Shown piece after piece: positions 8,612-15,112 of a stretch of 17,444 nucleotides of DNA. Below the pieces are notes generated by a model. It searched no databases. It was given only the letters and a program-made list of their open reading frames with translations, and had not been told where the DNA came from. The stretch covers positions 1 through 17,444 of the forward strand of contig JAVWZM010000046.1 of NCBI GenBank assembly GCA_036661035.1, read 5' to 3'. This DNA is from JAGPHI01 sp036661035. GTDB taxonomy: Bacteria; Bacillota; Clostridia; Oscillospirales; Ruminococcaceae. How positions within the stretch are numbered: position 1 is the first letter of the stretch; each line of letters opens with the position of its first letter. Position numbers and translations under genes: made by a program.

Positions 8612-9460
8612 ATGCAAAAAAAAGAACAAAATCCACTTCGTCGCCGCCGCCGCATTAGGCAGCTTATCGGCGCTGTAGTATGCTTGCTTGTGGTGGTGGG
8701 GTTTGCCACATTACTGCACGCCGGTTTTTTGTCTGTGGCAAAGCTAACGGACAATAGCGGCGAAAAGGCAGAGTTTGAAACGCGCCTTACAAACCTTGTG
8801 GCTAAAGATCCTTTGCCCTTTGATACCTTGGGCGAGGCAAACCAAGACTTGCTTTTGTCGGCTGCCATATGGGGCACTTTGGCGGAGGCAGACCAATCTG
8901 TATACGAACGCGACGATATAGGCCAGCCCTATCTTCCTACGGTAGATGTGGATAATTTTGTTGCAAAGCTATATGGCAAAGAGTTTAAATTTGAGTATAA
9001 ATCCTTTGAGGATAACCAAGGCTTAGCTTATACCTATATAGAAGATAAGCAGGCGTATTTAATCCCTATTACAGGCGCAATGGCAGAATATTTCCCCCGT
9101 GTAGCCAAAATAAAGCGCGAAAACGGCGCAAAACGCGTAACCGTGGGATATCTGTCGCCATATGGCGCGGGGGGCGAGTTTAACGCATCAACCACCCTAA
9201 AGCCCGTGAAATACTTGGACTATATTTTTACAAAGCAAGATAAAGAATATTATCTTTCTTCAATTACCGAAAGCAAAATGAAGGTGGAGGCAAGCTCCGA
9301 TTTACCGCCTGCCACAGTAAGCGAGGCATTGCCCACAGAGGACTTAACAGGCGCCGATAATGCAGTGCTTAACGAAAACGGCGAGCTTTTGCCGCAGGTT
9401 TCGGCACCGACTACAGCGTCCTCCGCAGCGGCATCTTCCGCACCGTCAGAGGTAAAATAA
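8612..9460 (+). CDS. Unrecognised membrane-anchored protein with Ser/Ala-rich tail
   Basis: I do not recognise this 282-residue protein. The start is the ATG at 8612, because ATGGAGGTTATT (8600-8611) supplies a GGAGG site at the right distance; upstream in-frame ATGs at 8468 and 8600 have none. Residues 8-16 are strongly basic (LRRRRRIRQ) and residues 18-36 hydrophobic, so it is probably a type II membrane protein with an outward-facing domain. The central part (about 50-225) is mixed alpha/beta with many aromatic residues (FKFEYKSFEDNQGLAYTYIED). The last 60 residues are acidic and then Ser/Ala/Pro-rich, like a wall-proximal linker. It lies 147 bp after proA and 266 bp before the flavodiiron gene, so its operon membership is unclear. 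Confidence 0.75.
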   Translation: MQKKEQNPLRRRRRIRQLIGAVVCLLVVVGFATLLHAGFLSVAKLTDNSGEKAEFETRLTNLVAKDPLPFDTLGEANQDLLLSAAIWGTLAEADQSVYERDDIGQPYLPTVDVDNFVAKLYGKEFKFEYKSFEDNQGLAYTYIEDKQAYLIPITGAMAEYFPRVAKIKRENGAKRVTVGYLSPYGAGGEFNASTTLKPVKYLDYIFTKQDKEYYLSSITESKMKVEASSDLPPATVSEALPTEDLTGADNAVLNENGELLPQVSAPTTASSAAASSAPSEVK

Positions 9461-9483
9461 GGCGGCAAACTGCCGCATAAAAC

Positions 9484-9622
9484 GGTAGATATATCAACTT
9501 AACTTATGACATATGGTGCTTTAAAGGTTGCAACTGCCTAAATATCCTCTCGCGAGGCGACTTGATGCGCAGGCTTATGGCTTTTAGCGCAGTATAACAT
9601 TTTGACAAATGCTGTATGTTAC
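9484..9622 (+). repeat. Structured intergenic repeat, diverged copy 3
   Basis: Order and key words match the copies at 4856 and 10933. There is an outer stem GGTAG/CTGCC, a TGACAT word (9507-9512), a TCGC-GAG-GCGA hairpin (9550-9560), a TGCGC...GCGCA pair (9566-9592), and a terminal hairpin around CATTT-TGAC-AAATG with flanking GTA...TAC arms. Primary sequence identity is much lower than between copies 1 and 2, so this is a probable, not certain, relative. It fills most of the gap between the 282-residue protein and the flavodiiron gene. Confidence 0.5.
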
Positions 9623-9668
9623 AATCGAATGATAAAATAAATAAAACACGAAAATTCTGCAAAAGCCA

Positions 9669-9697
9669 TTGCAAAGTATACTAAAATGGTATATTAT
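9669..9697 (+). promoter_or_regulatory. Promoter of the flavodiiron gene
   Basis: TTGCAA (9669-9674) and TATTAT (9692-9697) are separated by 17 nt. The start would fall near 9704, giving a leader of only about 20 nt with AAGGAGG in it. No redox-regulator operator was recognised. Confidence 0.65.
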
Positions 9698-9726
9698 ATA
9701 AATGCAAAAACAAAGGAGGCTCTTTT

Positions 9727-10926
9727 ATGGGAGCAAGAAAAGCCACAGAAAATATTTATTGGGTTGGTGTACTGGATAAAAAGTTGCGTGTGTTTGATAT
9801 TATAATGCATTCGGATTATGGCACCACGTATAACGCATACATTGTTAAGGGCAAGGATAAAACCGTGCTTTTTGAAACCTCTAAGGCAAAGTTTTTCTCG
9901 GAGCATCTTGCGAATATCAGCGAGGTATGCGAGCCGCAATCTATAGATTATATAGTGATGGATCACACAGAGCCAGACCATACAGGCAGCCTTGAAAGGC
10001 TATTGGAATATGCGCCAAATGCCGAGGTGCTTGGCAGCGCAACAGCCATTACCTTTTTAAAAGAAATAGTAAATAAGCCCTTTGCACATAGAGTAGTGGG
10101 CGAAAAAGATGTAATAGATATCGGCGGCATGACGCTGCACTTTTTAAGCGTGCCTATGCTGCACTGGCCCGACAGCATGTATACTTGGATACCAGAGGCG
10201 CATGCGCTTTTTACCTGCGACAGCTTTGGCTGCCATTATGCCGACGAAAACGACAAGGTGTTTAACGACGAAATAGATGGAGATTTTACCCCTGCATACA
10301 AATATTATTTCGACAATATCATAGGCCCCTATAAAAACCCGCATATGATAAACGCGCTTAATAAGATAAAAGATTTAGATGTGCGGTTTATCGGCAACGG
10401 CCATGGGCCTGTGTTAAGAAGCGATATACAGAAATATCTTGATATGTATCGCAATTGGTGCGAGCCTGTTGTAAACCCACAAAAAACCGTGGTAATAGCC
10501 TATGTTTCGGCATATGGCTTTACAAAGCAGCTTGCGGAAAACATTGCCGTGGGGCTAAAAGACGGCGGTGTGCAAAGCGTAACATTATACGACCTTGTTA
10601 CAGACGATAAAGATGCCGCCCATGCCGCTATTATTGCCTCAGACGGCTTTATACTCGGCAGCCCTACCTTGGTGGGGGACGCATTGCCGCCTGTATATGA
10701 GATGCTTATAGGCCTTAACCCGATTATCCACAAGGGCAAAACGGCAGGTGCCTTTGGCTCTTATGCATGGAGTGGCGAGGCGGTGCCAAATATCATGGCA
10801 AGGCTGGAGCAATTGCGCTTTAAGCTGCCGCTGCCGGGGCTGCGCGTGCGCTTAAAACCCACAGAGGCAGATTTAAATGCCGCGGTGGAATATGGAACGG
10901 TGTTTGCAAAATCCGTATGCGAATAA
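9727..10926 (+). CDS. Flavodiiron protein (O2/NO reductase, FprA-like)
   Basis: The protein has 399 residues and the class A layout: a metallo-beta-lactamase-like domain (about 1-250) carrying the di-iron site, then a flavodoxin domain (about 254-399) binding FMN. All iron ligands expected of an active flavodiiron protein are visible: HTEPDH (His80, Glu82, Asp84, His85), His146 in MLHWPD, Asp165 in CDSFG and His226 in GHGP. The flavodoxin part shows VVIAYVSAYGFTKQLA, then GSPTLVGDALPP and GSYAWSGEA. These enzymes reduce O2 to water and/or NO to N2O in the cytoplasm of anaerobes, using rubredoxin as donor. A rubredoxin-like gene follows at 11113. The ATG at 9727 has AAGGAGG 7-8 nt upstream. 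Substrate preference between O2 and NO cannot be read from the sequence. Confidence 0.96.
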   Translation: MGARKATENIYWVGVLDKKLRVFDIIMHSDYGTTYNAYIVKGKDKTVLFETSKAKFFSEHLANISEVCEPQSIDYIVMDHTEPDHTGSLERLLEYAPNAEVLGSATAITFLKEIVNKPFAHRVVGEKDVIDIGGMTLHFLSVPMLHWPDSMYTWIPEAHALFTCDSFGCHYADENDKVFNDEIDGDFTPAYKYYFDNIIGPYKNPHMINALNKIKDLDVRFIGNGHGPVLRSDIQKYLDMYRNWCEPVVNPQKTVVIAYVSAYGFTKQLAENIAVGLKDGGVQSVTLYDLVTDDKDAAHAAIIASDGFILGSPTLVGDALPPVYEMLIGLNPIIHKGKTAGAFGSYAWSGEAVPNIMARLEQLRFKLPLPGLRVRLKPTEADLNAAVEYGTVFAKSVCE

Positions 10927-10932
10927 AGCTAT

Positions 10933-11062
10933 TATAGCAATGCGCACACATTGCTATTGCGCATTGACCTTTGGTCGGCATATAGAATCGCCATGCGATG
11001 GAATATATAGCAGCATGTGCTTTATTTAAAAGCTCTGCATGTCATGGCAAGCTGCTATATAC
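10933..11062 (-). repeat. Structured intergenic repeat, copy 2 (inverse orientation)
   Basis: On the minus strand this matches copy 1 almost end to end. The outer stem has 11-bp perfect arms TATATAGCAGC (11004-11014)/GCTGCTATATA (11051-11061), against GCAAC/GTTGC in copy 1. The ATCGC-ATG-GCGAT hairpin follows. Then come GGCGATTCTAT, GACC-AAA-GGTC against GGCC-AA-GGTC, and GCGCAATAGCAATGTGTGCGCA, which runs into the terminal palindrome. Several differences preserve pairing. It lies between the flavodiiron gene and the rubredoxin gene. It runs antisense to both, so it is not simply their leader or terminator. Confidence 0.8.
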
Positions 11063-11112
11063 ATTGATAATAACGGCGTAGCTGTTATATATATTTTAAA
11101 GGAGGTTTAGTT

Positions 11113-11226
11113 ATGAAAAAATGGAGATGCACAATCTGCGGCGCAGAGTTCGAGGGCGATACTCCTCCGGTGCCATGCCCTGTATGTGGCGCAGGCGAAG
11201 AAGCGTTTGAAGAAGTAACAGATTAG
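11113..11226 (+). CDS. Minimal rubredoxin-like protein (37 residues)
   Basis: An ATG with AAAGGAGG upstream opens a 37-codon frame ending in TAG. It has two knuckles, CTICG (Cys6, Cys9) and CPVCG (Cys22, Cys25), with the aromatic MKKWRC start and the sequence FEGDTPP between them. That is the Fe(Cys)4 layout of the rubredoxin domain at the C-terminus of rubrerythrins, shorter than classical rubredoxin (about 52 residues). It should carry one electron at a time in the cytoplasm. Its place behind a flavodiiron gene suggests it is that enzyme's donor; this is inference. A strong terminator follows directly. It could also be transcribed separately from the flavodiiron gene, since a 186-bp gap with a repeat separates them. 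Confidence 0.9.
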   Translation: MKKWRCTICGAEFEGDTPPVPCPVCGAGEEAFEEVTD

Positions 11227-11237
11227 TATACATTACA

Positions 11238-11281
11238 AACAGCCGTGTATTTAGCGTTATGCTTTATACACGGCTGTTTTT
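11238..11281 (+). terminator. Intrinsic terminator after the rubredoxin gene
   Basis: ACAGCCGTGTAT (11239-11250) pairs perfectly with ATACACGGCTGT (11266-11277) around a 15-nt loop, followed by a run of T. It lies 12 bp after the rubredoxin stop codon. Confidence 0.9.
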
Positions 11282-11373
11282 ATGTGCAAGGCATTTGCCA
11301 TTTAAAATATAGCAACTTTACTTATTATTGTCTTTGTAAACAATATTTTGTCAAGTTGCATACAGCAAAGACG

Positions 11374-11545
11374 GGGCTTTCGGTGGGACAAGCAAAAGTG
11401 AAATTGCTGTGATAAACCCACGCACAGGGGCGCATACTAATATGTACAGCGGCTTTAAAAAATGCCGCCATTGCAATTTTATAAACAAAATAGTCGAGCC
11501 GATACAGGGCTTTGAGTGGGACAAGCAAGAGTAAAATTGCTGTGA
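11374..11545 (+). repeat. Duplicated 39-bp motif in the MFS leader
   Basis: The 39-bp segments at 11374-11412 and 11507-11545 match at 35 of 39 positions, both reading GGGCTTT..GTGGGACAAGCAA.AGT.AAATTGCTGTGA. Their starts are 133 bp apart, not a multiple of three, so they are not in-frame protein repeats. The second copy ends at the ribosome site of the MFS gene. In the first copy, ACAGCAA upstream can pair with TTGCTGT at its end. The rest of the 334-bp gap (11227-11560) holds the rubredoxin terminator and no gene I can support. This could be duplicated leader sequence, or a remnant of a lost tandem gene. Confidence 0.7.
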
Positions 11546-11560
11546 AAGAGGTGTGTATAG

Positions 11561-12733
11561 ATGCAGGAGTTTTTGCAAAAGCATCGCTGGGTGATATTGG
11601 CGGCAGGCGCGGCAATACAGGTGTTTACAGGCGTTCCGGCGGCGTGGGGCGTGTTTAGGGCGGCGGTGGCAGAGGGCTTTCAACTTGGCGGCGATGTAAG
11701 CGTTATGATATTCAGCCTTACCATAGCTTTTTTCGGCATAGGCTGTGTGATAGGCGGCTTTTTGCAAGACAAAAAAGGCCCTCGGGTGGCAGGGCTTTGC
11801 GGCGCGGTGCTGCTTTGCACAGGCTTTTGCGGTGCGGCGTTTTTGCCAAAGGCAAGGCCATTGCTTTTTTATATGGTGTATTCCGTTCCAGTGGGGCTTG
11901 GCTGTGCGTTTTTATACCCTGCAGTAATGTCTACGGCGCAAAAATGGTACAGCGACAAAAAGGGCTTGGCTACAGGCATTGTGGGTGGGGCTGTAGGCGC
12001 GTCAGGCGCGGTGCTTACCTTTTCGGGACGCGGCTTAATAAACGCCTTTGGCATACGGTGGACATTTTTTATTTTGGGCATTATAATGCTGATAATTTGC
12101 GGAGGCGGTGCGCTGATACTTGAAAACCCCGAAAACACAGACGACGAAGTAGCCAAGGAGCGCAATTACACTGTGGGGGAAATGTTTAAAACGCGGCAGT
12201 ATTATTTGCTTTTTGCTATTGCCTGCCTTGCTACGCCTTGCGTATTGCTGTTTAGCCCCATGATTGTAGAGCTGGGCATGGCGCGTGGATTATCGGAAAC
12301 AGCGGCACTTTCGGCAATTGTAATAGGCTCGCTTTTTTCGGCAGCAGGGCGGCTTTTAATGCCATGGCTATCAGATAAAATAGGGCGCAGATACACCGAT
12401 ATGCTTATTTTTGCGGCACTTATTGCCCTTTCCCTTTGGTTTAAAGGCGCAAACGGATTATTTGTAATATTGGTATATAGCCTTTTAACCTTTTGCTATT
12501 CGGGGGAAGCGGCAGTGCTACCTGCCGCCACAAGCGACTTATTCGGCAAAAAATCCGCCGGTGTATGCTATGGATTTGTCGCCCTTGGCATGAGCCTTGG
12601 CTCGGTGATGTTTCCACTGATATCAAGGGCTATCGGAGCAGGGGACATGCCCCATTATATCGCCGCAATATCTGCGGCACTGGGCTTTGCCGCCGTATTT
12701 TTATTAAAGCCCACACAGGGCGAGCGGCTGTAA
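11561..12733 (+). CDS. MFS transporter, oxalate/formate-antiporter-like
   Basis: The protein has 390 residues and about 12 membrane segments. The two MFS signature loops are in place: GGFLQDKKGPR between TM2 and TM3, and the equivalent PWLSDKIGRR in the second half. The N-terminus (RWVILAAGAAIQVFTGVPAAWGVF) resembles the oxalate/formate antiporter (OFA) branch of the family, which exchanges or exports small carboxylates and related solutes. The substrate is not predictable. The ATG at 11561 follows GAAAGAGGTG by 8 nt. The gene stands alone: a terminator precedes its leader and hairpins follow it. No regulator is adjacent. The unusual feature is its leader, which carries a duplicated 39-bp motif. 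Confidence 0.88.
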   Translation: MQEFLQKHRWVILAAGAAIQVFTGVPAAWGVFRAAVAEGFQLGGDVSVMIFSLTIAFFGIGCVIGGFLQDKKGPRVAGLCGAVLLCTGFCGAAFLPKARPLLFYMVYSVPVGLGCAFLYPAVMSTAQKWYSDKKGLATGIVGGAVGASGAVLTFSGRGLINAFGIRWTFFILGIIMLIICGGGALILENPENTDDEVAKERNYTVGEMFKTRQYYLLFAIACLATPCVLLFSPMIVELGMARGLSETAALSAIVIGSLFSAAGRLLMPWLSDKIGRRYTDMLIFAALIALSLWFKGANGLFVILVYSLLTFCYSGEAAVLPAATSDLFGKKSAGVCYGFVALGMSLGSVMFPLISRAIGAGDMPHYIAAISAALGFAAVFLLKPTQGERL

Positions 12734-12839
12734 ATGCGACGATGGGATTTTGCTTTTCGTAATAATATCAAAACAGGTCTGCCATAATCGGACGGATAGC
12801 TCAGATACAAAATGTTGCAATTAATGTTCATATTAATAA

Positions 12840-12861
12840 ACAAGGCTAAAGCCTTGTTTAT
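12840..12861 (+). terminator. Candidate terminator after the MFS gene
   Basis: ACAAGGC-TAAA-GCCTTGT followed by TTTATT fits a short intrinsic terminator about 100 bp after the MFS stop. It is also the first hairpin of the tandem array, so its role is uncertain. The stretch 12734-12839 holds nothing else I can support. Confidence 0.5.
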
Positions 12862-13026
12862 TAAAAACTTATCCTATGTGCGTGCTATCGCACATGCACA
12901 ATTAAAACTGTTTTGCAAAACAGTTTTAATAAAACAAGTCTGCGGACTTGTTTATTAAAAAACTTATCCTATGTGCGTGCTATCGCACATGCACAATTAA
13001 AACTGTTTTGCGAAACAGTTTTAATA
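12840..13026. repeat. Tandem array of hairpin modules (two units, period 94-95 bp)
   Basis: Two near-identical units lie at 12840-12933 and 12934-13026. Each has three hairpins in order: ACAAGGC/GCCTTGT in unit 1 or ACAAGTC/GACTTGT in unit 2; ATGTGCG-TGCTAT-CGCACAT; and AAAACTGTTTTGC.AAACAGTTTT. AT-rich TTAATAA/TTATTAA linkers separate them. The first stem differs between units by a change on both sides that keeps pairing. The array takes up most of the 367-bp gap between the MFS gene and the TetR gene, and ends 3 bp before the -35 of the next promoter. It may be a small repeat element; no coding capacity was seen. Confidence 0.85.
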
Positions 13027-13029
13027 ATA

Positions 13030-13058
13030 TTGACTTCCAGGTCTGTTTGTGATAATAT
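13030..13058 (+). promoter_or_regulatory. Promoter of the TetR-MATE-kinase operon
   Basis: TTGACT (13030-13035) and TAATAT (13053-13058) are separated by 17 nt. Transcription would start near 13065, inside the right-hand operator half-site described separately. Confidence 0.75.
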
Positions 13059-13081
13059 TCAAATAACAGACTAGGAAGTCT
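13031..13081. promoter_or_regulatory. Twin TetR-type operator overlapping the promoter
   Basis: GACTTCC-AG-GTCTGTT (13032-13047) is mirrored by AACAGAC-TA-GGAAGTC (13065-13080), with 14 of 16 bp complementary. Each arm is itself a near palindrome: AGACT-AGGA-AGTCT on the right is perfect, and TGACTTCCAGGTCT on the left matches its reverse complement at 11 of 14 positions. One site covers the -35 and the other the transcription start. This fits autorepression by the TetR protein encoded 20 bp downstream. Confidence 0.7.
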
Positions 13082-13100
13082 ATTTTCATGGAGGTATTAT

Positions 13101-13727
13101 ATGAAACGAGATGAAAAAAATTTAATAAGTCGGCGCAAAATTATGGACAGCGCTTTCAAAGAGTTTGGCGAAGAGGGATATGGGCTAAGCTCTATCAACA
13201 ATATCTGTACGTCGGGTGACATTTCAAAGGGAATACTTTACCACTATTTTAAAGATAAAGATGAACTATACCTTGTTTGCATCAAGGAGCTTTTTGACAG
13301 CTTGACGGAGCATTTGCGCAAGGAACTTGCAGATGCCAGCGGAACAAAAGAGAACAGATTAGAGAGGTATTTCGATGCAAGGCTTCGCTTTTTCAGCGAA
13401 AATTTAATGTATCATAAGCTGTTTTGCGACGTGATTATCGCGCCGCCTGCCCATTTGGCACAGGCAATTTCGGAAATAAAGGCGGATTTTGACGCGCTGA
13501 ACATTTCGGTACTTACTGAGCTTTTACAATCGGCAAAGCTACGCTCTGACGTAACCATTCAAAGCGCGGTGGAAACCTTTCGCCTTTATCAGGATTTTGT
13601 AAATGCTCGGTATCAAATGGAGCCTGCAAGCGCACTCGACCTTGAAACCCACGAGAAAATATGCAAACGCTCTCTTGGCATCTTGCTGTATGGCGTAATA
13701 GAAAGAGAAGATAACGAAAATGAGTAA
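13101..13727 (+). CDS. TetR/AcrR-family regulator of the MATE operon
   Basis: The protein has 208 residues, and GGAGGT precedes the ATG at 13101. The helix-turn-helix runs over about residues 29-57, including INNICTSGDISKGILYHYF, the canonical TetR recognition region. The C-terminal part is helical and probably binds a ligand and dimerises; it contains a hydrophobic stretch FSENLMYHKLFCDVIIAPP (about 93-111) but nothing that names the inducer. The gene overlaps the MATE gene by 8 nt (ATGAGTAA), so translation is coupled. A twin inverted operator sits over the promoter, which suggests it represses the whole operon until a MATE substrate binds. Local regulation is inferred from layout; the family call is firm. 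Confidence 0.92.
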   Translation: MKRDEKNLISRRKIMDSAFKEFGEEGYGLSSINNICTSGDISKGILYHYFKDKDELYLVCIKELFDSLTEHLRKELADASGTKENRLERYFDARLRFFSENLMYHKLFCDVIIAPPAHLAQAISEIKADFDALNISVLTELLQSAKLRSDVTIQSAVETFRLYQDFVNARYQMEPASALDLETHEKICKRSLGILLYGVIEREDNENE

Positions 13728-15096
13728 TGAGAAAACCATCGAAAAAGAATCCTTGCTGTCAGATGTAAAGCCCTCTAAGGCGATTGTAAAGCTGGCAGTT
13801 CCGGCGACAATTGCGCTTTTGGCGAAGGCGGTCTACAATATTGTAGACACTGCCTACATTGGGCTTTTAGATAGCGAAACGGCACTGGCGGCGGTGGGCG
13901 TCACCTTGCCGCTGCTTCTGATTTTTGTATCAATCGAAAACATTTTTGCCGCAGGCGCGGCAGTGTTGGCAGGGCGGCAGCTTGGCGCAGACGATAAAAA
14001 CGGTGCCAACACGACTATCTCCACCATTGTTGCGGCATCTACTCTCATTGGCGCACTTTTATGCGTGGGCGGTATTGTATTTATGGAGCCGCTGCTGCGC
14101 ACTTTCGGCGCGTCCGAAGCTGTAATGCCACTTGCCAAGGATTATGCCTTTTGGATGTTCATTGCAGCCCTTGCCAATCTCCCTGCGCAAAGCCTTAACT
14201 GTGCTGCAAGGGCAGAATCATCGGTCAAGATTTCCACTGTTGCCGTCATCACAGGCGCTGCGCTAAACGTTATTTTGGATCCGATTTTCATGTTTGAATG
14301 GGGCCTTAATATGGGCGTGGAGGGTGCCTCCATGGCAACCACGGTTTCGCAGCTTGTCACCTTTGGGATTTTGGCATGGTTCTACCTTAGCGGAAAATCT
14401 ATCATTAAGGTGGGGCTTAAACATATTAAGCCAACAGTAAAGCTGTTTAAGGACGTAATCATCATCGGCATACCAACGGCAGTTATCCAAATATGCCTTG
14501 CGGCGGCGACTTCGCTCACTAATATAGCCGCCGCCACACTGCCAGATAGCGACCTTATCATTGCCGCTTATGGCGTTGTGCAACGGCTTGTCCTTATTGG
14601 CTGTTACGTCATCATGGGCTTTATGCAAGGGTATCAGCCTGTGGCGTCCTATGCTTTCGGCGCAAAAAACGAAACCCGTTTTCACGAGTCAGCCCGTTTT
14701 TCGTTAAAATCCACATTGCTTTTGTCGATTATTGTGGCAGGTGTATACATACTGCTTTCACAGCCGCTTATCATGCTGTTTAACCGCAATCCGGCTGTGG
14801 TGGAATACGGCTCGCGTCTGCTTATTTCACAGGTGGCTCTCTATCCCGCATTTGGGCTGTGCTATATGATGACCATTACATTCCAAACCATTGGCGCGTC
14901 TAAATTCGGGCTATTTCTTTCCACAATCCGTCAGGGCATTTTTTACATTCCGTGCATCATTTTGCTCCCGCGCATTTTGGGCATAAACGGTATATATTTT
15001 TCACAGCCAATTGCAGATGTGCTTACAATTATCGTCTGCTTGCTTTCTTACAAATCCATGAAACGGATTGCGACACAAAATATGAATGGCGTATAG
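13720..15096 (+). CDS. MATE-family multidrug/cation efflux transporter
   Basis: The 458-residue protein has about 12 membrane helices in two related halves, as in NorM/MepA-type transporters. The N-terminal half opens PSKAIVKLAVPATIALLAKAV and continues NIVDTAYIGLLDSETALAAVGVT, a typical MATE start. The second half includes PTAVIQICLAAATSLTN, then GVVQRLVLIGCYVIMGFMQGYQPV and AFGAKN. Such proteins export drugs or metabolites from the cytoplasm in exchange for Na+ or H+. The coupling ion is not evident. It is co-translated with the TetR gene and followed 16 bp later by a kinase-like gene. Its codons use C-ending triplets (CTC, ATC, ACC) somewhat more than proBA or hflX, a weak hint of transfer. 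Confidence 0.93.
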   Translation: MSNEKTIEKESLLSDVKPSKAIVKLAVPATIALLAKAVYNIVDTAYIGLLDSETALAAVGVTLPLLLIFVSIENIFAAGAAVLAGRQLGADDKNGANTTISTIVAASTLIGALLCVGGIVFMEPLLRTFGASEAVMPLAKDYAFWMFIAALANLPAQSLNCAARAESSVKISTVAVITGAALNVILDPIFMFEWGLNMGVEGASMATTVSQLVTFGILAWFYLSGKSIIKVGLKHIKPTVKLFKDVIIIGIPTAVIQICLAAATSLTNIAAATLPDSDLIIAAYGVVQRLVLIGCYVIMGFMQGYQPVASYAFGAKNETRFHESARFSLKSTLLLSIIVAGVYILLSQPLIMLFNRNPAVVEYGSRLLISQVALYPAFGLCYMMTITFQTIGASKFGLFLSTIRQGIFYIPCIILLPRILGINGIYFSQPIADVLTIIVCLLSYKSMKRIATQNMNGV

Positions 15097-15112
15097 CCGT
15101 GGAGGTGCATAT

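Noticed and set aside
9462..9476. GCGGCA-AAC-TGCCGC hairpin as terminator of the 282-residue gene
   Set aside because: The stem is good but no T tract follows, so it does not qualify as an intrinsic terminator.
11325..11767. Minus-strand frames before and inside the MFS gene
   Set aside because: No ribosome sites; they run antisense to the MFS start region and its leader repeats, with no recognisable domain.
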